Positions 1 to 8,338 are shown, numbered from the stretch's first letter. The stretch is 64,000 nt of DNA from Micromonospora trifolii (GCF_022229005.1 NZ_JAKKFD010000044.1:62001-126000), one strand, 5' to 3'. Notes: generated by a model from the sequence alone, not told the origin. Numbers and translations are program-made.

Positions 1-397
1 TGTCGATCATGAACAGCACCAGCTCTTCCCGGTCGGCCACGTACCGGTAGATCGCCATCGTCGGAATGCCGAGCTGGCCGGCGAGTCGGCGCATCGACAG
101 ACCGTGCAGCCCCTCGGAGTCGGCGATGGCCACGGCGGCGGCGACCACCTGCTCGCGGTCGGGGTCGGGTGCTCTACCCACGCCGGCCGTGGCGACCACT
201 GTGCCGACGCCGCGCAGGGGCTCAACGAGACCCCGTTCGCGCAGGGTCGCCAGGACCTTCGTCGCGGTCGCCATCGCGATCCCGTACTCGGCAGTGAGCT
301 GCCGGGTCGACGGGATCCTCGCCCCGCGTGCGAACTCGCCTGACGCGATCCGGTCCGCGAGATCGGCGGCGATCCGGCGGTACGGCGGTTCCTCCAC
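1..397 (-). CDS. GntR-TetR fusion transcriptional regulator (C-terminus beyond the window)
   Basis: The reading frame starts at a GTG (395-397) with GGGAGG seven bases upstream. The first 65 or so residues form a GntR winged helix (YRRIAADLADRI, then IPSTRQLTAEYG and ATKVLATLRERGLV). After a short linker a TetR-type HTH follows (REQVVAAAVAIADSEG, then LSMRRLAGQLGIPTMAIYRYV). The gene runs off the left edge in the TetR ligand domain, with no stop in the window. Such fusions are known in actinobacteria as small-molecule-responsive repressors. Divergent orientation from the DUF418 gene and shared operator-like repeats suggest it controls both itself and that gene. Family call is firm; target and ligand are inference. 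Confidence 0.85.
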   Translation of the reverse strand, partial: MEEPPYRRIAADLADRIASGEFARGARIPSTRQLTAEYGIAMATATKVLATLRERGLVEPLRGVGTVVATAGVGRAPDPDREQVVAAAVAIADSEGLHGLSMRRLAGQLGIPTMAIYRYVADREELVLFMID

Positions 398-408
398 AGC
401 AGCCTCCC

Positions 409-490
409 GTGCACTAGTGCAGTCACGGTACCGGTAGACGAATACGGGGGACAGCCTGACTATTGTCGGGCGCTAGTGCACTCATACGCT
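409..490 (+). promoter_or_regulatory. Divergent promoter/operator region with TAGTGCACT repeats
   Basis: GCACTAGTGC (411-420) is a perfect palindrome just upstream of the GntR-TetR start. A second related site, TAGTGCACT (474-482), lies between a possible -35 TTGTCG (463-468) and -10 TACGCT (485-490; spacer 16). The two sites share TAGTGCA. A repressor at the second site would block the rightward promoter, and one at the first would sit over the regulator's own 5' region. The -10 lies seven bases before the ATG at 498, so that transcript may be leaderless. Promoter hexamers are by eye. Confidence 0.55.
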
Positions 491-497
491 GTACGAC

Positions 498-581
498 ATG
501 ACTGATTTCGTTCCGCTGAAGTCGCTTCGCAGGACCTACGACGGCCCGGTGCTCGACGCCTCTAGAGGAGCGATGTCATGA
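498..581 (+). CDS. Small upstream ORF (27 codons) translationally coupled to the DUF418 gene
   Basis: An ATG at 498 opens MTDFVPLKSLRRTYDGPVLD and ends SRGAMS, with its TGA (579-581) overlapping the ATG of the next gene (578) as ATGA. The next gene's ribosome site AGAGGAG lies inside this ORF. No ribosome site precedes the ORF itself, but a -10-like TACGCT sits seven bases upstream, fitting a leaderless message. It could be a leader peptide that couples translation, or a short real protein. No homologue is recognised. Confidence 0.4.
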   Translation: MTDFVPLKSLRRTYDGPVLDASRGAMS

Positions 582-1771
582 GCCTGCTCCGACCTGGCCA
601 GCCGGGCCACGCACTGGATGGGGCCGCGGCGAACATCGACGGCGCCCGGATCAACGTTGTGGACGCGTTACGCGGGATTGCGCTGCTGCTCATCCTGCTG
701 GTCAACGTGTGGTACTTCAGCTCCGGATACGCGTTCCAACTGATCAGCGATCCGGCCTACGGCGCGCTCGACCGGCTGGTCGCCGGTGCGGTTGAGCTGC
801 TGTTCGCGATGAAGGCCTACCTGCTGTTCTCATTCCTGTTCGGCTACAGCTTCACCCTGCAACTCGACTCAGCGGCCCGGCGTGGGACGGCCTTCGGCCG
901 AACATTCCTGCGCCGGCTGTCCGGGTTGTTCGTGCTCGGGGCGCTCCACGCGGTGCTGCTGTTCCACGGCGACATCCTCACCACGTACGCGTTGCTCGGT
1001 CTCGTGCTGCTCGCCGTTCGGCGGATCGAGCCGCGCTCCGCCCTGCGTACAGCGGCGATCATCGTGGGCGTCACCGCGTTCGTTGTCGGTCTGGCCGCGG
1101 TTCTCGGCGCCGCGGTGGTCCCGGACCAGGCCGCCGCGGTCACCGCCGGTGCGCGTTCGACGGAGGCTCTACGCGGCGGGTTCGGTGATGTCATCCTGGA
1201 GCACCTGCGCTCGTTGCCGGCGATGCTCGGCGCACTTGCCGTGCAGGGACCGTTGGCCTTCGCCGCGTTCCTCGTCGGTCTGGCCGCTGGCAAGCACCGG
1301 ATGCTCGCCGCCGCGCACGCCCACGAGGACCTGCTGCGCCGATGCGAGCGGATCGGCTATCCGGTCGGCCTGGCCGGCGCCGCCGTGTTCGCGATCGGCG
1401 GCGGCACGGCGAACATGACCGGACTGATGGTCAGCATCGTCACCGCGCCGTTCCTCGCGGCGGCCTACGCCGCGACTCTGCTGCGTCTGTTCACGCGGCG
1501 TCCACGCGTCGCGGACGCGTTGGCGCCTGCGGGGCGCATGGCGCTGACGAACTATCTGGGCCAGTCGCTCATCTGCGTGCTCGTCTTCACCGGCGTCGGG
1601 CTGGGCCTGGCCGGCCACACCTCGCCGGCGCAGACGCTGCTCATCGCACTGACGATCTTTGTGGTCCAGGTGGCAGCCAGTTACTGGTGGATGCGGCGGT
1701 TCCGGTACGGCCCCCTGGAATGGGCGTTGCGCGCGTGGACCCACGGCAGACGACCCGCCATGCGCTGGTAG
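578..1771 (+). CDS. DUF418 (YeiB-like) integral membrane protein
   Basis: The 397-aa protein is highly hydrophobic with about ten membrane segments. It shows the family's opening VDALRGIALLLILLVN (roughly residues 28-43), the FSFLFGYSF block near 86-95 and, in the last quarter, MALTNYLGQSLI, a hallmark of the DUF418 C-terminal domain. It ends with the usual RRFRYGPLEWALR. Members are cytoplasmic-membrane proteins of uncertain transport or acyltransferase-like role, often next to regulators. AGAGGAG lies eight bases before the ATG. Its divergent GntR-TetR neighbour and the operator between -35 and -10 suggest it is a repressed target. Family firm; function unknown. Confidence 0.85.
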   Translation: MSLLRPGQPGHALDGAAANIDGARINVVDALRGIALLLILLVNVWYFSSGYAFQLISDPAYGALDRLVAGAVELLFAMKAYLLFSFLFGYSFTLQLDSAARRGTAFGRTFLRRLSGLFVLGALHAVLLFHGDILTTYALLGLVLLAVRRIEPRSALRTAAIIVGVTAFVVGLAAVLGAAVVPDQAAAVTAGARSTEALRGGFGDVILEHLRSLPAMLGALAVQGPLAFAAFLVGLAAGKHRMLAAAHAHEDLLRRCERIGYPVGLAGAAVFAIGGGTANMTGLMVSIVTAPFLAAAYAATLLRLFTRRPRVADALAPAGRMALTNYLGQSLICVLVFTGVGLGLAGHTSPAQTLLIALTIFVVQVAASYWWMRRFRYGPLEWALRAWTHGRRPAMRW

Positions 1772-1953
1772 GCCCGACAACTCACTACCAGCCTTGCGCA
1801 GCCGGACGGCGACCATCATCGACCGGCCGGCTGCGCGGCGGCGTTCAGGGGTGCGGCTGTGCCCGGCCGGCGACCTGGCCTGCGTACCCGGACCATCCGA
1901 ACCTGAATGGCGACCACCCGCGAGCCCCGGTCAGATCCCGCCACACACGGGCC

Positions 1954-3369
1954 CTAGTTACAGGCGAGGTTGTTCCTGGGGGCCTTACCTGCACCGCGGG
2001 ACACCGAGAGGAGCCCACGGTAGACGACTTTTTGGGCGCCGATGACTTTGGACCGGACGTCGTCCACGACGATCCTGACCCAGCCTCCGGCCGACTCCGG
2101 TAGCACGAGCGACTGGCCGACCGTCGCGGCGCTGACCATGCAACTGCGCTCATCGGTCACCACCGAAAAGCCGATTCGTTGGTCGTTGGTGCTCACCGCA
2201 TGGACGCCGATGCGGATCGACCCGTCGGGGGTGCTGCCCGTGACGGGCTTGTCGCGGTCGTCGGGGTCCTCCGACAAGACGATCACGACGGGCGGGCCAC
2301 CCCGCGCGGGTGCGGGCGACACGGTGGCCGCCGACGGACCGGTGACAGGCGGTGTGGGGTCGGATGATGTGGGGCCGGACGGAGTGGTGCGGGACGGAGT
2401 GTTGGACGTGCCGGGGCGCTGGGTCGTACTCCGGCCCTCGGGGGAATTCGGTCCGCCCCCCAGCAGGTCCGCCTGCCAACCGATGATCGCGAGGAGCAAC
2501 AGGAGTGAACCCAGGGCACCCGCCCACACCGACCGGTGACGCGTCCACCGGCGCCCCGGGCCGGAACCACGTCCGGGCGGCGCCACTTCCCCGACCCGCT
2601 CGTCGTCCGGCGCGCCGCCCGGCGGGGTCGCAGCGGCGCGGTTGCGGGCGATGGCGATGCGGTGCCCGTCGTTGCGGCTGCGACGCTGCGGCCGTGGGTG
2701 GTTCCGCGCGTGCAGGTGCTGGTCGACAGCGGTGAACAGGGTGTCCATGTCCAGCAGCCGGGGCCCGCCCAGTACGCCGTCTCGTAGCGTTTGCACCAGC
2801 GCACCGGTGAAGGCGGTGTACTCGGCGCCGACCGCGGCGATCGCCGGCATGTTCTCGGCGGTGGCGGTCATCAGGTAGGCGCCGTCGACGACAGCCTGGT
2901 CGGCCAGTTGACCCGGGCCCGACATGAACCCGGACATCGCCCGCCCGCTGTAGCAGCAGTCGAGCAGCACCACCTTCGCCCGGCAGCCCCGGGCGGCGGT
3001 GATCATCTCGCGGCGGACGTCGGCGAAGCGGACCGCGCCCCACAGCCGCTCCCGACTGGCCTCGGGCAGCGCGAGGTACAACTCGGCGATGTCGTCGAGC
3101 AGGCCGTGACCGGCGAAGTACACCACCAGCGCATCGGTCGCGGCCATGGACGCCTCGTGCACGGCCCTGAGCACCTCCTCGCTGGAGGTGGGGTCGATGA
3201 CCACGCGGCAGTGCTCGGGCGGCAGGCCCCAGAGGGTCGGGTCGGTCAGCAGGGCGGCCAAGCCGCGCACATTGCGCTCGGCCGCCGGGATGCCGGGCAT
3301 CGACCGGTACTCGGACACTCCGATCAGGACGGCCCGCGACGCCGCCGGATCGGGCAGGGCAGCTGTCAT
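1954..3369 (-). CDS. Caspase-like (C14) peptidase with a membrane anchor
   Basis: The 471-aa protein begins with a caspase-fold domain (about 10-245): RAVLIGVSEY at the first strand, catalytic His88 in YFAGHG and Cys139 in LLDCCYSG, then TAT and TAFTGALV motifs expected near the substrate pocket. A proline/arginine-rich linker leads to one membrane span at about 281-300 (VWAGALGSLLLLLAIIGW), then a Pro/Thr/Ser-rich stretch and a compact outer domain (about 365-471) with two cysteines. The peptidase should therefore face the cytoplasm. Its ATG overlaps the stop of the EACC1 gene (ATGA), so the two are co-translated. The pairing matches conflict-system effectors; trigger and substrate are unknown. 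Confidence 0.88.
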   Translation of the reverse strand: MTAALPDPAASRAVLIGVSEYRSMPGIPAAERNVRGLAALLTDPTLWGLPPEHCRVVIDPTSSEEVLRAVHEASMAATDALVVYFAGHGLLDDIAELYLALPEASRERLWGAVRFADVRREMITAARGCRAKVVLLDCCYSGRAMSGFMSGPGQLADQAVVDGAYLMTATAENMPAIAAVGAEYTAFTGALVQTLRDGVLGGPRLLDMDTLFTAVDQHLHARNHPRPQRRSRNDGHRIAIARNRAAATPPGGAPDDERVGEVAPPGRGSGPGRRWTRHRSVWAGALGSLLLLLAIIGWQADLLGGGPNSPEGRSTTQRPGTSNTPSRTTPSGPTSSDPTPPVTGPSAATVSPAPARGGPPVVIVLSEDPDDRDKPVTGSTPDGSIRIGVHAVSTNDQRIGFSVVTDERSCMVSAATVGQSLVLPESAGGWVRIVVDDVRSKVIGAQKVVYRGLLSVSRGAGKAPRNNLACN

Positions 3370-3746
3370 GGCGATGGCGGGTGGTCGCCCCCGTCGGGAG
3401 CGTCGCCGCTGGCCGTGTCGCTCGCCGCGAGAAACGCGCTGATCATCTCGGCGGTGAGCTGAGACGTGTCGTCGACGGTCAGGCGGCTGCCGTCGGCCCG
3501 GACGACGGTGATCGAGGGGGGCCTGGGCCGGCTCTGTCGCCAGGCCAGCACCGTCACCGCGAGGCTGGACATCGCTGTCACATGGGTCAGGACCACGTCC
3601 ACCACGTCGAGGGCGCCCATGCTGCCTGCAGGCGGCGGGGCGGACCGCACGTCGGCCGTTCGTGCCAGTGCCGCGTCGGCCCGCAACCAGCCATACAGGG
3701 CGTTGAGCTCGCCGGGACCATCGGTGAGGATCCGTACCCGCAACAT
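3366..3746 (-). CDS. EACC1-family effector-associated protein
   Basis: A 126-aa protein beginning MLRVRILTDGPGELNALYGW. The chosen ATG (3744-3746) has GAGGGGAG just upstream; a longer in-frame ATG at 3797 lacks a clear ribosome site. The pattern of an N-terminal beta strand, GPGELxxLYxWLRAD, PPPxGSMGALDVVDVVL, one hydrophobic helix (MSSLAVTVLAW) followed by RSRPRPPSITV, and a final ITVVRADGSRLTVD strand is that of EACC1 (effector-associated constant component 1), described from actinobacterial conflict systems. It precedes the caspase gene with a 4-nt overlap. In known systems it links variable effectors to a common activation mechanism; here the partner is the caspase. Family call is from memory of the motif. 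Confidence 0.75.
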   Translation of the reverse strand: MLRVRILTDGPGELNALYGWLRADAALARTADVRSAPPPAGSMGALDVVDVVLTHVTAMSSLAVTVLAWRQSRPRPPSITVVRADGSRLTVDDTSQLTAEMISAFLAASDTASGDAPDGGDHPPSP

Positions 3747-3890
3747 CACTCCCCTCAGCGCCCAGCGGCGGACATCGACCACGATATCGGAGAGCACGAA
3801 ACGGCGGCCGTCAGCCGCCGGCGGGCCGGCGTACAGGCGGCGGTCGATGACGAGGGGCGGAGCCTGACCGTCAGCTCGTCGTTGAAACGG

Positions 3891-5438
3891 TCAGCCTTGG
3901 CGCCACTTCTGGTTGGCGGTGCCGGCGCAGTCCCAGATGATCAGACGCGCGCCGTCGTTGCCGTTCCAGCCGTCGATGTCGACGCACTTGTTGGCCTGCG
4001 GATTCACCAGGTCGCCGGCCGCCGACAGGACGAACTGCTGAGCACCGGTGCCGTTGCAGGACCAGAGCTGGACGACCGTCCCGTTGGCGGTGGACCCGCC
4101 GGAGACGTCCATGCACTTGTTGTTCTGCGACCGCAACGCCCCGCCGCTGAACGTCCAGGCCTGGGCGGCAGTGCCATTGCATACCCAGGTCTGCAGCGGT
4201 ACGCCTTCGGAGAAGTTGGACGAGGGCACGTCCATGCACTTGTTGTTCCAGTTACTGATCAAGCGGGTGTTCCCGCCGCCGCCGGAGGTGATCAGACTGA
4301 GCCCATAGGTGCTGAGGATCTCGTTGACCGGCTGGAACCACATCGTGGCACCGGAACTGCAGTTACCGGACCCGCCCGAGGTCACACCCTGCGCCTGGTT
4401 CCCCGAGATCCACGAGCCGCCGGAGTCCCCGGGCTCGGCACAGGCGTTGCTGCGACTCAGGCCGGAGACGGCGCCCTGGGCATAGTTGATCGTCTCGTTG
4501 CGGCCCAGAATCGTGCCGCAGCGCCAACCGGTCGTACGGCCGGACCGGCACACCGAGCTGCCGATCGCGGCGTCCTGCGAACCCGCAACCGTCACGTTAC
4601 CGCCGGAGTAGTTGTTGACCCACGGCTGAGGTGTCCAGGAACTGTTGGTACGGATCCACGAGTAGTCGTTGCCGGGGAAGGACGAGCCCGCGAAGCTGCC
4701 CTGTGCGACGTTGTTGTAGCCGAGGGTGGGGCTACCGACGCCGCCACAGTGTCCGGCGCTGACGAAGCCGCCGACGACAGCGAAGCCGACCGAGCAGAGT
4801 GTGTTGCCGTTGATGACGTACTGGTCGCCACCGCGGACGTCGTACAGGGGCCGGGGTGCTTCGGGGGCCTCGACGACGGCGATGGCGTCGACGGCGATGC
4901 CGCTCTCCCGGGCGAACGCTCTGGCGGCCGGCTCGCCGCCGGACTGCACCCGCACGACGACACGGTTGGCCTGGACGTCGACGTACCAGCCGTGGACGCT
5001 CCTGCCGGCCGCGGCGCCGTGCCGGTCGAGCGCCGCGAGCGTAGCGTCGAGCTGCTTCTCGCTGCGGGAGACGACGCTGACGTCCGCGCCCTGCGCGGTT
5101 ACAACGGTGGTGGCGGAGGTGTCGGTGACCGCGACGGTCAGGCGATCGCCCCCCTGGGGGATCCAGGCGCCGGCGAACGACGAGCCGAGCCTCTCGCGCA
5201 GCCGCCGCTCGACAGCCGGCGCGACGGCCTCGACCCGTACCCGCTTGACGATCTGGGCGTCGGTGAGGCGCAGATCCCGCCGCATGGCGGCGACCATCGC
5301 GGGATCCACGTCCAGGGTCGGCGAAGCGGTCGGCGCGTCCGGAGCCGGGCCCCGGTTGGCGAAGCCCACGGTAGGCGTGAGTCCGATCGCGGCGAGCACC
5401 ACGGCGGCGATGCCGAACATCCTCGGTAGACGGTTCAT
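3891..5438 (-). CDS. Secreted S1 (streptogrisin-type) serine protease with ricin B-type lectin domain
   Basis: The 515-aa preproprotein starts at MNRLPRMFG, with GGAAGGA upstream of the ATG. A signal peptide (about 1-28) is followed by a propeptide (about 40-200) typical of alpha-lytic/streptogrisin enzymes. The mature protease has the triad His230 (VSAGHC), Asp258 (GNDYSW) and Ser339 (EPGDSGGSW), with paired cysteines. A GGGG linker leads to a ricin-type beta-trefoil (about 392-515) with NNKCMDV, NNKCMDV and ANKCVDI repeats and QAW, QQF and QKW signatures. It should act outside the cell on protein held near glycans. A perfect 14-bp palindrome lies about 70 bases upstream. Confidence 0.93.
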   Translation of the reverse strand: MNRLPRMFGIAAVVLAAIGLTPTVGFANRGPAPDAPTASPTLDVDPAMVAAMRRDLRLTDAQIVKRVRVEAVAPAVERRLRERLGSSFAGAWIPQGGDRLTVAVTDTSATTVVTAQGADVSVVSRSEKQLDATLAALDRHGAAAGRSVHGWYVDVQANRVVVRVQSGGEPAARAFARESGIAVDAIAVVEAPEAPRPLYDVRGGDQYVINGNTLCSVGFAVVGGFVSAGHCGGVGSPTLGYNNVAQGSFAGSSFPGNDYSWIRTNSSWTPQPWVNNYSGGNVTVAGSQDAAIGSSVCRSGRTTGWRCGTILGRNETINYAQGAVSGLSRSNACAEPGDSGGSWISGNQAQGVTSGGSGNCSSGATMWFQPVNEILSTYGLSLITSGGGGNTRLISNWNNKCMDVPSSNFSEGVPLQTWVCNGTAAQAWTFSGGALRSQNNKCMDVSGGSTANGTVVQLWSCNGTGAQQFVLSAAGDLVNPQANKCVDIDGWNGNDGARLIIWDCAGTANQKWRQG

Positions 5439-5509
5439 TGCGATTCCTTCCAGCTCCCGGCCGCGCGTCGACTGCGGACCGGCGGTGGCGGAGGAGGTAT
5501 CGAACAACC

Positions 5510-5523
5510 AGAGAGCGCTCTCT
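5510..5523. promoter_or_regulatory. Perfect 14-bp palindrome AGAGAGCGCTCTCT, likely operator
   Basis: AGAGAGCGCTCTCT lies upstream of the lectin-protease gene. Its centre, GAGCGCTC, is like the operators of LacI-family sugar regulators such as CebR (TGGGAGCGCTCCCA). A carbohydrate-sensing repressor controlling a lectin-bearing protease would make sense. No LacI-family gene is in this window, so the regulator would act from elsewhere. Confidence 0.6.
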
Positions 5524-5672
5524 CAGTGAAGTGTGACCGAGGCATAAATCTGTGTCAATGCGATGTGGCTACCGGGGCGCAGCCGGGGGGTTGGACCGTC
5601 GCGGTGTCGATTTAATGCTCGGCGGCCGCCTCGACGCGGACGGTCCGAGCAGCCCGGCTGTCGTCGAGGGGG

Positions 5673-6170
5673 TCAGCCCTCGTCGTTTTTCTTCTTGTCG
5701 CGGTCCATGGCCAGGTCGAGCGCGAGGACGCTGCCGATGATGAGCAGCGGATCGACGCCGGCAGCGACCTGCACGGCGTAGGTGTCCCGGATCGTCAGCC
5801 AGCGCTTGGAGACCGAGGCCACCTCGCTGCCGTCGCGTTCGATCACGTACTCGTGGTCGAGCAGGTCACCCTTCATCTCCAGGTCGCCGGGCCCCGGCAC
5901 GTCGATGGTGAACTTGTCGCGGAACGGCGTGAGCAGCTTCTTGCGGACCTCTGCGGCCTTCTCGCCGCCGATCCGGATCTCGTAGGTGGGACGCAACGCC
6001 ACCAGGTGCCGGTGCAGCGTGGCGACCTCCTGACCGGAAGCGTCCTCGATGACGACCTTGTTGCGGACGCTGAGAACCTTGCCGTCGACGTGGAAGACCT
6101 TGGTGCCGTGCTCGTCGAGCACGTCGAAGTCGTCGCCGATCGAGAAGAACCGCTCCTTGATGACAAACAT
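5673..6170 (-). CDS. LURP-one-related (tubby-like fold) protein
   Basis: A 165-aa protein starting MFVIKERFFSIGDDFDV; GGGGAG lies ten bases before this ATG, so a start 18 bases upstream is rejected. The sequence follows the LURP-one/DUF567 order: an opening strand with ERFFSIGDDFDVLDE, then VFHVDGKVLSVRNKVVIED, repeated short strands, and a final hydrophobic helix (GVDPLLIIGSVLALDLAMDR) that in the fold threads the barrel. The family shares the tubby/scramblase fold and may bind phospholipid or nucleic acid; its bacterial role is unknown. It stands alone, separated from the gene behind it by a large palindrome. Confidence 0.85.
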   Translation of the reverse strand: MFVIKERFFSIGDDFDVLDEHGTKVFHVDGKVLSVRNKVVIEDASGQEVATLHRHLVALRPTYEIRIGGEKAAEVRKKLLTPFRDKFTIDVPGPGDLEMKGDLLDHEYVIERDGSEVASVSKRWLTIRDTYAVQVAAGVDPLLIIGSVLALDLAMDRDKKKNDEG

Positions 6171-6262
6171 GATTCGATTCTCCCCCACAGCAGACCGAAG
6201 TGCCGGCCGAGCACGACCGGCACGTACCGCAGCCCTCGTCAGCCGTCCAATGACGACCGAAC

Positions 6263-6304
6263 GGCCCGGCGATCGTCCCTCCGCGGAGGGACGATCGCCG
6301 GGCC
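6263..6304. terminator. Perfect 42-bp palindrome, probable terminator of the CocE-family gene
   Basis: Two 21-base arms (GGCCCGGCGATCGTCCCTCC plus G, and its complement) meet with no spacer, so every base pairs. It lies 44 bases past the stop of the leftward hydrolase gene and upstream of the LURP-one start. As RNA it would make a very strong hairpin, without a U-run, as is common in actinobacteria. Full symmetry with no loop is unusual; a protein-binding role cannot be ruled out. Confidence 0.6.
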
Positions 6305-6347
6305 ACCCCGGTGACGAGCCGCGCAGGGCGGCCCGCCGGTCAGCCGG

Positions 6348-8243
6348 TCAGAGGCCGGCGGCGTGCGCGGCGGCGGTGCCGCCGACCACAGGTAGGACGA
6401 TGTTGCTGCTCTTCAGCGCGACCTGGAGGTTCGCGGCGGTGGTGTCCGCCTGGCTGGAGTACTGCGGGTAACTGGCCACGATGATCACACCGATCCGGTG
6501 GCCGGGCTTGAAGACATAGTCCTCGGGCAGGAGCGGGAAGCTGAAGTTGTACGACTCCCCCTGCACCAGCGGCACTGTGACGCGGATCGACTGCCGGTTC
6601 TGGGCGTCCATGATGCCCTTGGTGACCAGCTCGTAGTCGGCAGTGGCCACCCGCTTCGTCGTCTGCTTGTAGCAGCCGTCGTCCGTCGGGCTGCTCTGGC
6701 CCCAGCAGTCCTCGGTGGTCAGGGTGATGATGCCCTCGCCGGAGACCCGGTGCGCGACCCGCTCGTCGGTGCCGTAGTCGACCAGGATCGCCCCGAGGTT
6801 GGTGTCGGTCTGGTCGGCGGAGGCCCGCAGTTGCACTGTTGGTGTGCCGGAGATGTGCAGCGGCGCGGTGAGTGGCGCGGAGAGGAAGGCCAGCCGGTTG
6901 GGCTGCACCACGTCCGGGTTGAGGATCATGGTGTTCTGGCTCTGCGTGCGGTTGTCCTGGAACGCGCCGGTCGCCGGCTTCGCGGTGGGCACCAGCCCGA
7001 GACCGCCAGCGCCGGTGGTGCCGGGCTGGAGGAACACCTCCGTGTCGGCCTTGCCGGGGATCGGCCAGTCGGCGTGGGTCTCCCACACGTCGGCGGACCG
7101 CTCCAGGTCCACCCGCGGCTCATCCATGATGCCGTTGGCGACGTTCTGCAACCAGAAGTCGAACCACCGGTGCAGCGTCGACACCCACACCGCGCGGCGC
7201 GAGTCGAACGGGTCGACGTGGCCCTCCTGCGACAGCCACAGCTTGCGCGGCACGTTGTTCTCCGCCAGGGCGTACCAGAACTTGCTGAAGTGGTCCGGGC
7301 GGACGTTGTCGTCGTTGAGGCCGTGGTAGAGCAGCACGCTGGCGGTGACGTTGGGGACCTTCTTGACGTAGCTGCGCTCGTTCCAGAAGGCCGTGTAGTC
7401 GCCGTGCTCGTCGCCGTCGGCGGCGCCTATCGCGTCGCGAACCGGCTTGCAGTAATCCCGGCGCTCGGGGTTGGTGACCGTGTTGGCCAGCGAGGACACG
7501 TAGCTGTTGCCCCGGGTGACCACGCCGTTGCTGCGCACGTAGTCGTAGTACTCGGTCGGTCCGCTGATGGGCACGACTGTGGTCAGGCCCTTCACGCCGG
7601 TCACCGCCGTGGCCATGGCCAGTGACCCGTCGTACGACTTGCCGATCATCCCCGTCTTGCCGTTGTGCCAGTCCGCCTTGACGACCTCGCCGGCGGCGTT
7701 GCGGGCGGTGGCCCGGCCGTTGAGCCAGTTGATGGCCTGCTTGGCGCTCAGGTTGTCCTGGTTGGCGTTGGTGGTCGGGCAGCCGGTGGAGTTGTTGGTG
7801 CCGACCATGTCCAGCAGGATGACCGCGTAGCCGCGCGGCACGAAGTAGTTGTCGTAGAACAGCGGCCACTTGTCGAGCAGCCCGTCGCCGTCGAGGTCCG
7901 CCTTGCATTCGGACTCGTTGCCTCGGCAGACCGTCGAGTAGTAGGGGCTGGCGTCCATCACCACGGGGGCTTTGAGCCCCTGCGCGGTGGCCGCCGGCCG
8001 CATCAGGTCGAACGCGATGATGTCGCGCAGACCGTCGTTGTCGCTGTCGAAGGTGGAGTCGATGAACAGGCGTTCCCGGATGGCGTCGGCGTAGCCGAAC
8101 ACCGGCTGGGTGACGCCGTCCTGGACGACGATCGACGGCGGGCTGTCCGCTGCCAGCGCCTGCGGCGCCGCGCCGAGGGCGGCGAGCACAGCCGCGGACA
8201 GTACGGCCACGCCTGTGCGCCAGCGCGTTCCCACTGTAGGCAT
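6348..8243 (-). CDS. Secreted CocE/NonD-type hydrolase (Xaa-Pro dipeptidyl-peptidase family, S15)
   Basis: The 631-aa protein has a clear signal peptide (about 1-31, cut after ALA) and AAGGAG before the ATG. The alpha/beta-hydrolase core holds nucleophile Ser203 in GMIGKSYDGSLA, the acid in YHGLNDDNVRPDH and the histidine in SQEGHVDPF. The C-terminal part (about 420-631) is the beta-jelly-roll of X-Pro dipeptidyl-peptidases. A calcium-loop-like stretch, DLDGDGLLDKW (117-127), lies near the front. The family releases X-Pro dipeptides or cleaves esters and amides; substrate cannot be told from sequence. It would act outside the cell, like the proteases on either side. Confidence 0.9.
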   Translation of the reverse strand: MPTVGTRWRTGVAVLSAAVLAALGAAPQALAADSPPSIVVQDGVTQPVFGYADAIRERLFIDSTFDSDNDGLRDIIAFDLMRPAATAQGLKAPVVMDASPYYSTVCRGNESECKADLDGDGLLDKWPLFYDNYFVPRGYAVILLDMVGTNNSTGCPTTNANQDNLSAKQAINWLNGRATARNAAGEVVKADWHNGKTGMIGKSYDGSLAMATAVTGVKGLTTVVPISGPTEYYDYVRSNGVVTRGNSYVSSLANTVTNPERRDYCKPVRDAIGAADGDEHGDYTAFWNERSYVKKVPNVTASVLLYHGLNDDNVRPDHFSKFWYALAENNVPRKLWLSQEGHVDPFDSRRAVWVSTLHRWFDFWLQNVANGIMDEPRVDLERSADVWETHADWPIPGKADTEVFLQPGTTGAGGLGLVPTAKPATGAFQDNRTQSQNTMILNPDVVQPNRLAFLSAPLTAPLHISGTPTVQLRASADQTDTNLGAILVDYGTDERVAHRVSGEGIITLTTEDCWGQSSPTDDGCYKQTTKRVATADYELVTKGIMDAQNRQSIRVTVPLVQGESYNFSFPLLPEDYVFKPGHRIGVIIVASYPQYSSQADTTAANLQVALKSSNIVLPVVGGTAAAHAAGL

Positions 8244-8338
8244 GCAATCTCCTTGATGTGTCCGAGGCTGCGTACGCTACGAGCCGGTGGCCTGTGCCAC
8301 CACCTGCACGTGTAGGAACTTCACCGAATGTGGTTCGA

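Noticed and set aside
3381..5429. 682-codon open frame on the plus strand opposite the EACC1 and protease genes
   Set aside because: It is antisense to well-supported genes with catalytic motifs. Its product is low-complexity and rich in Arg, Gly, Val and Asp, the usual mirror of high-GC coding DNA.
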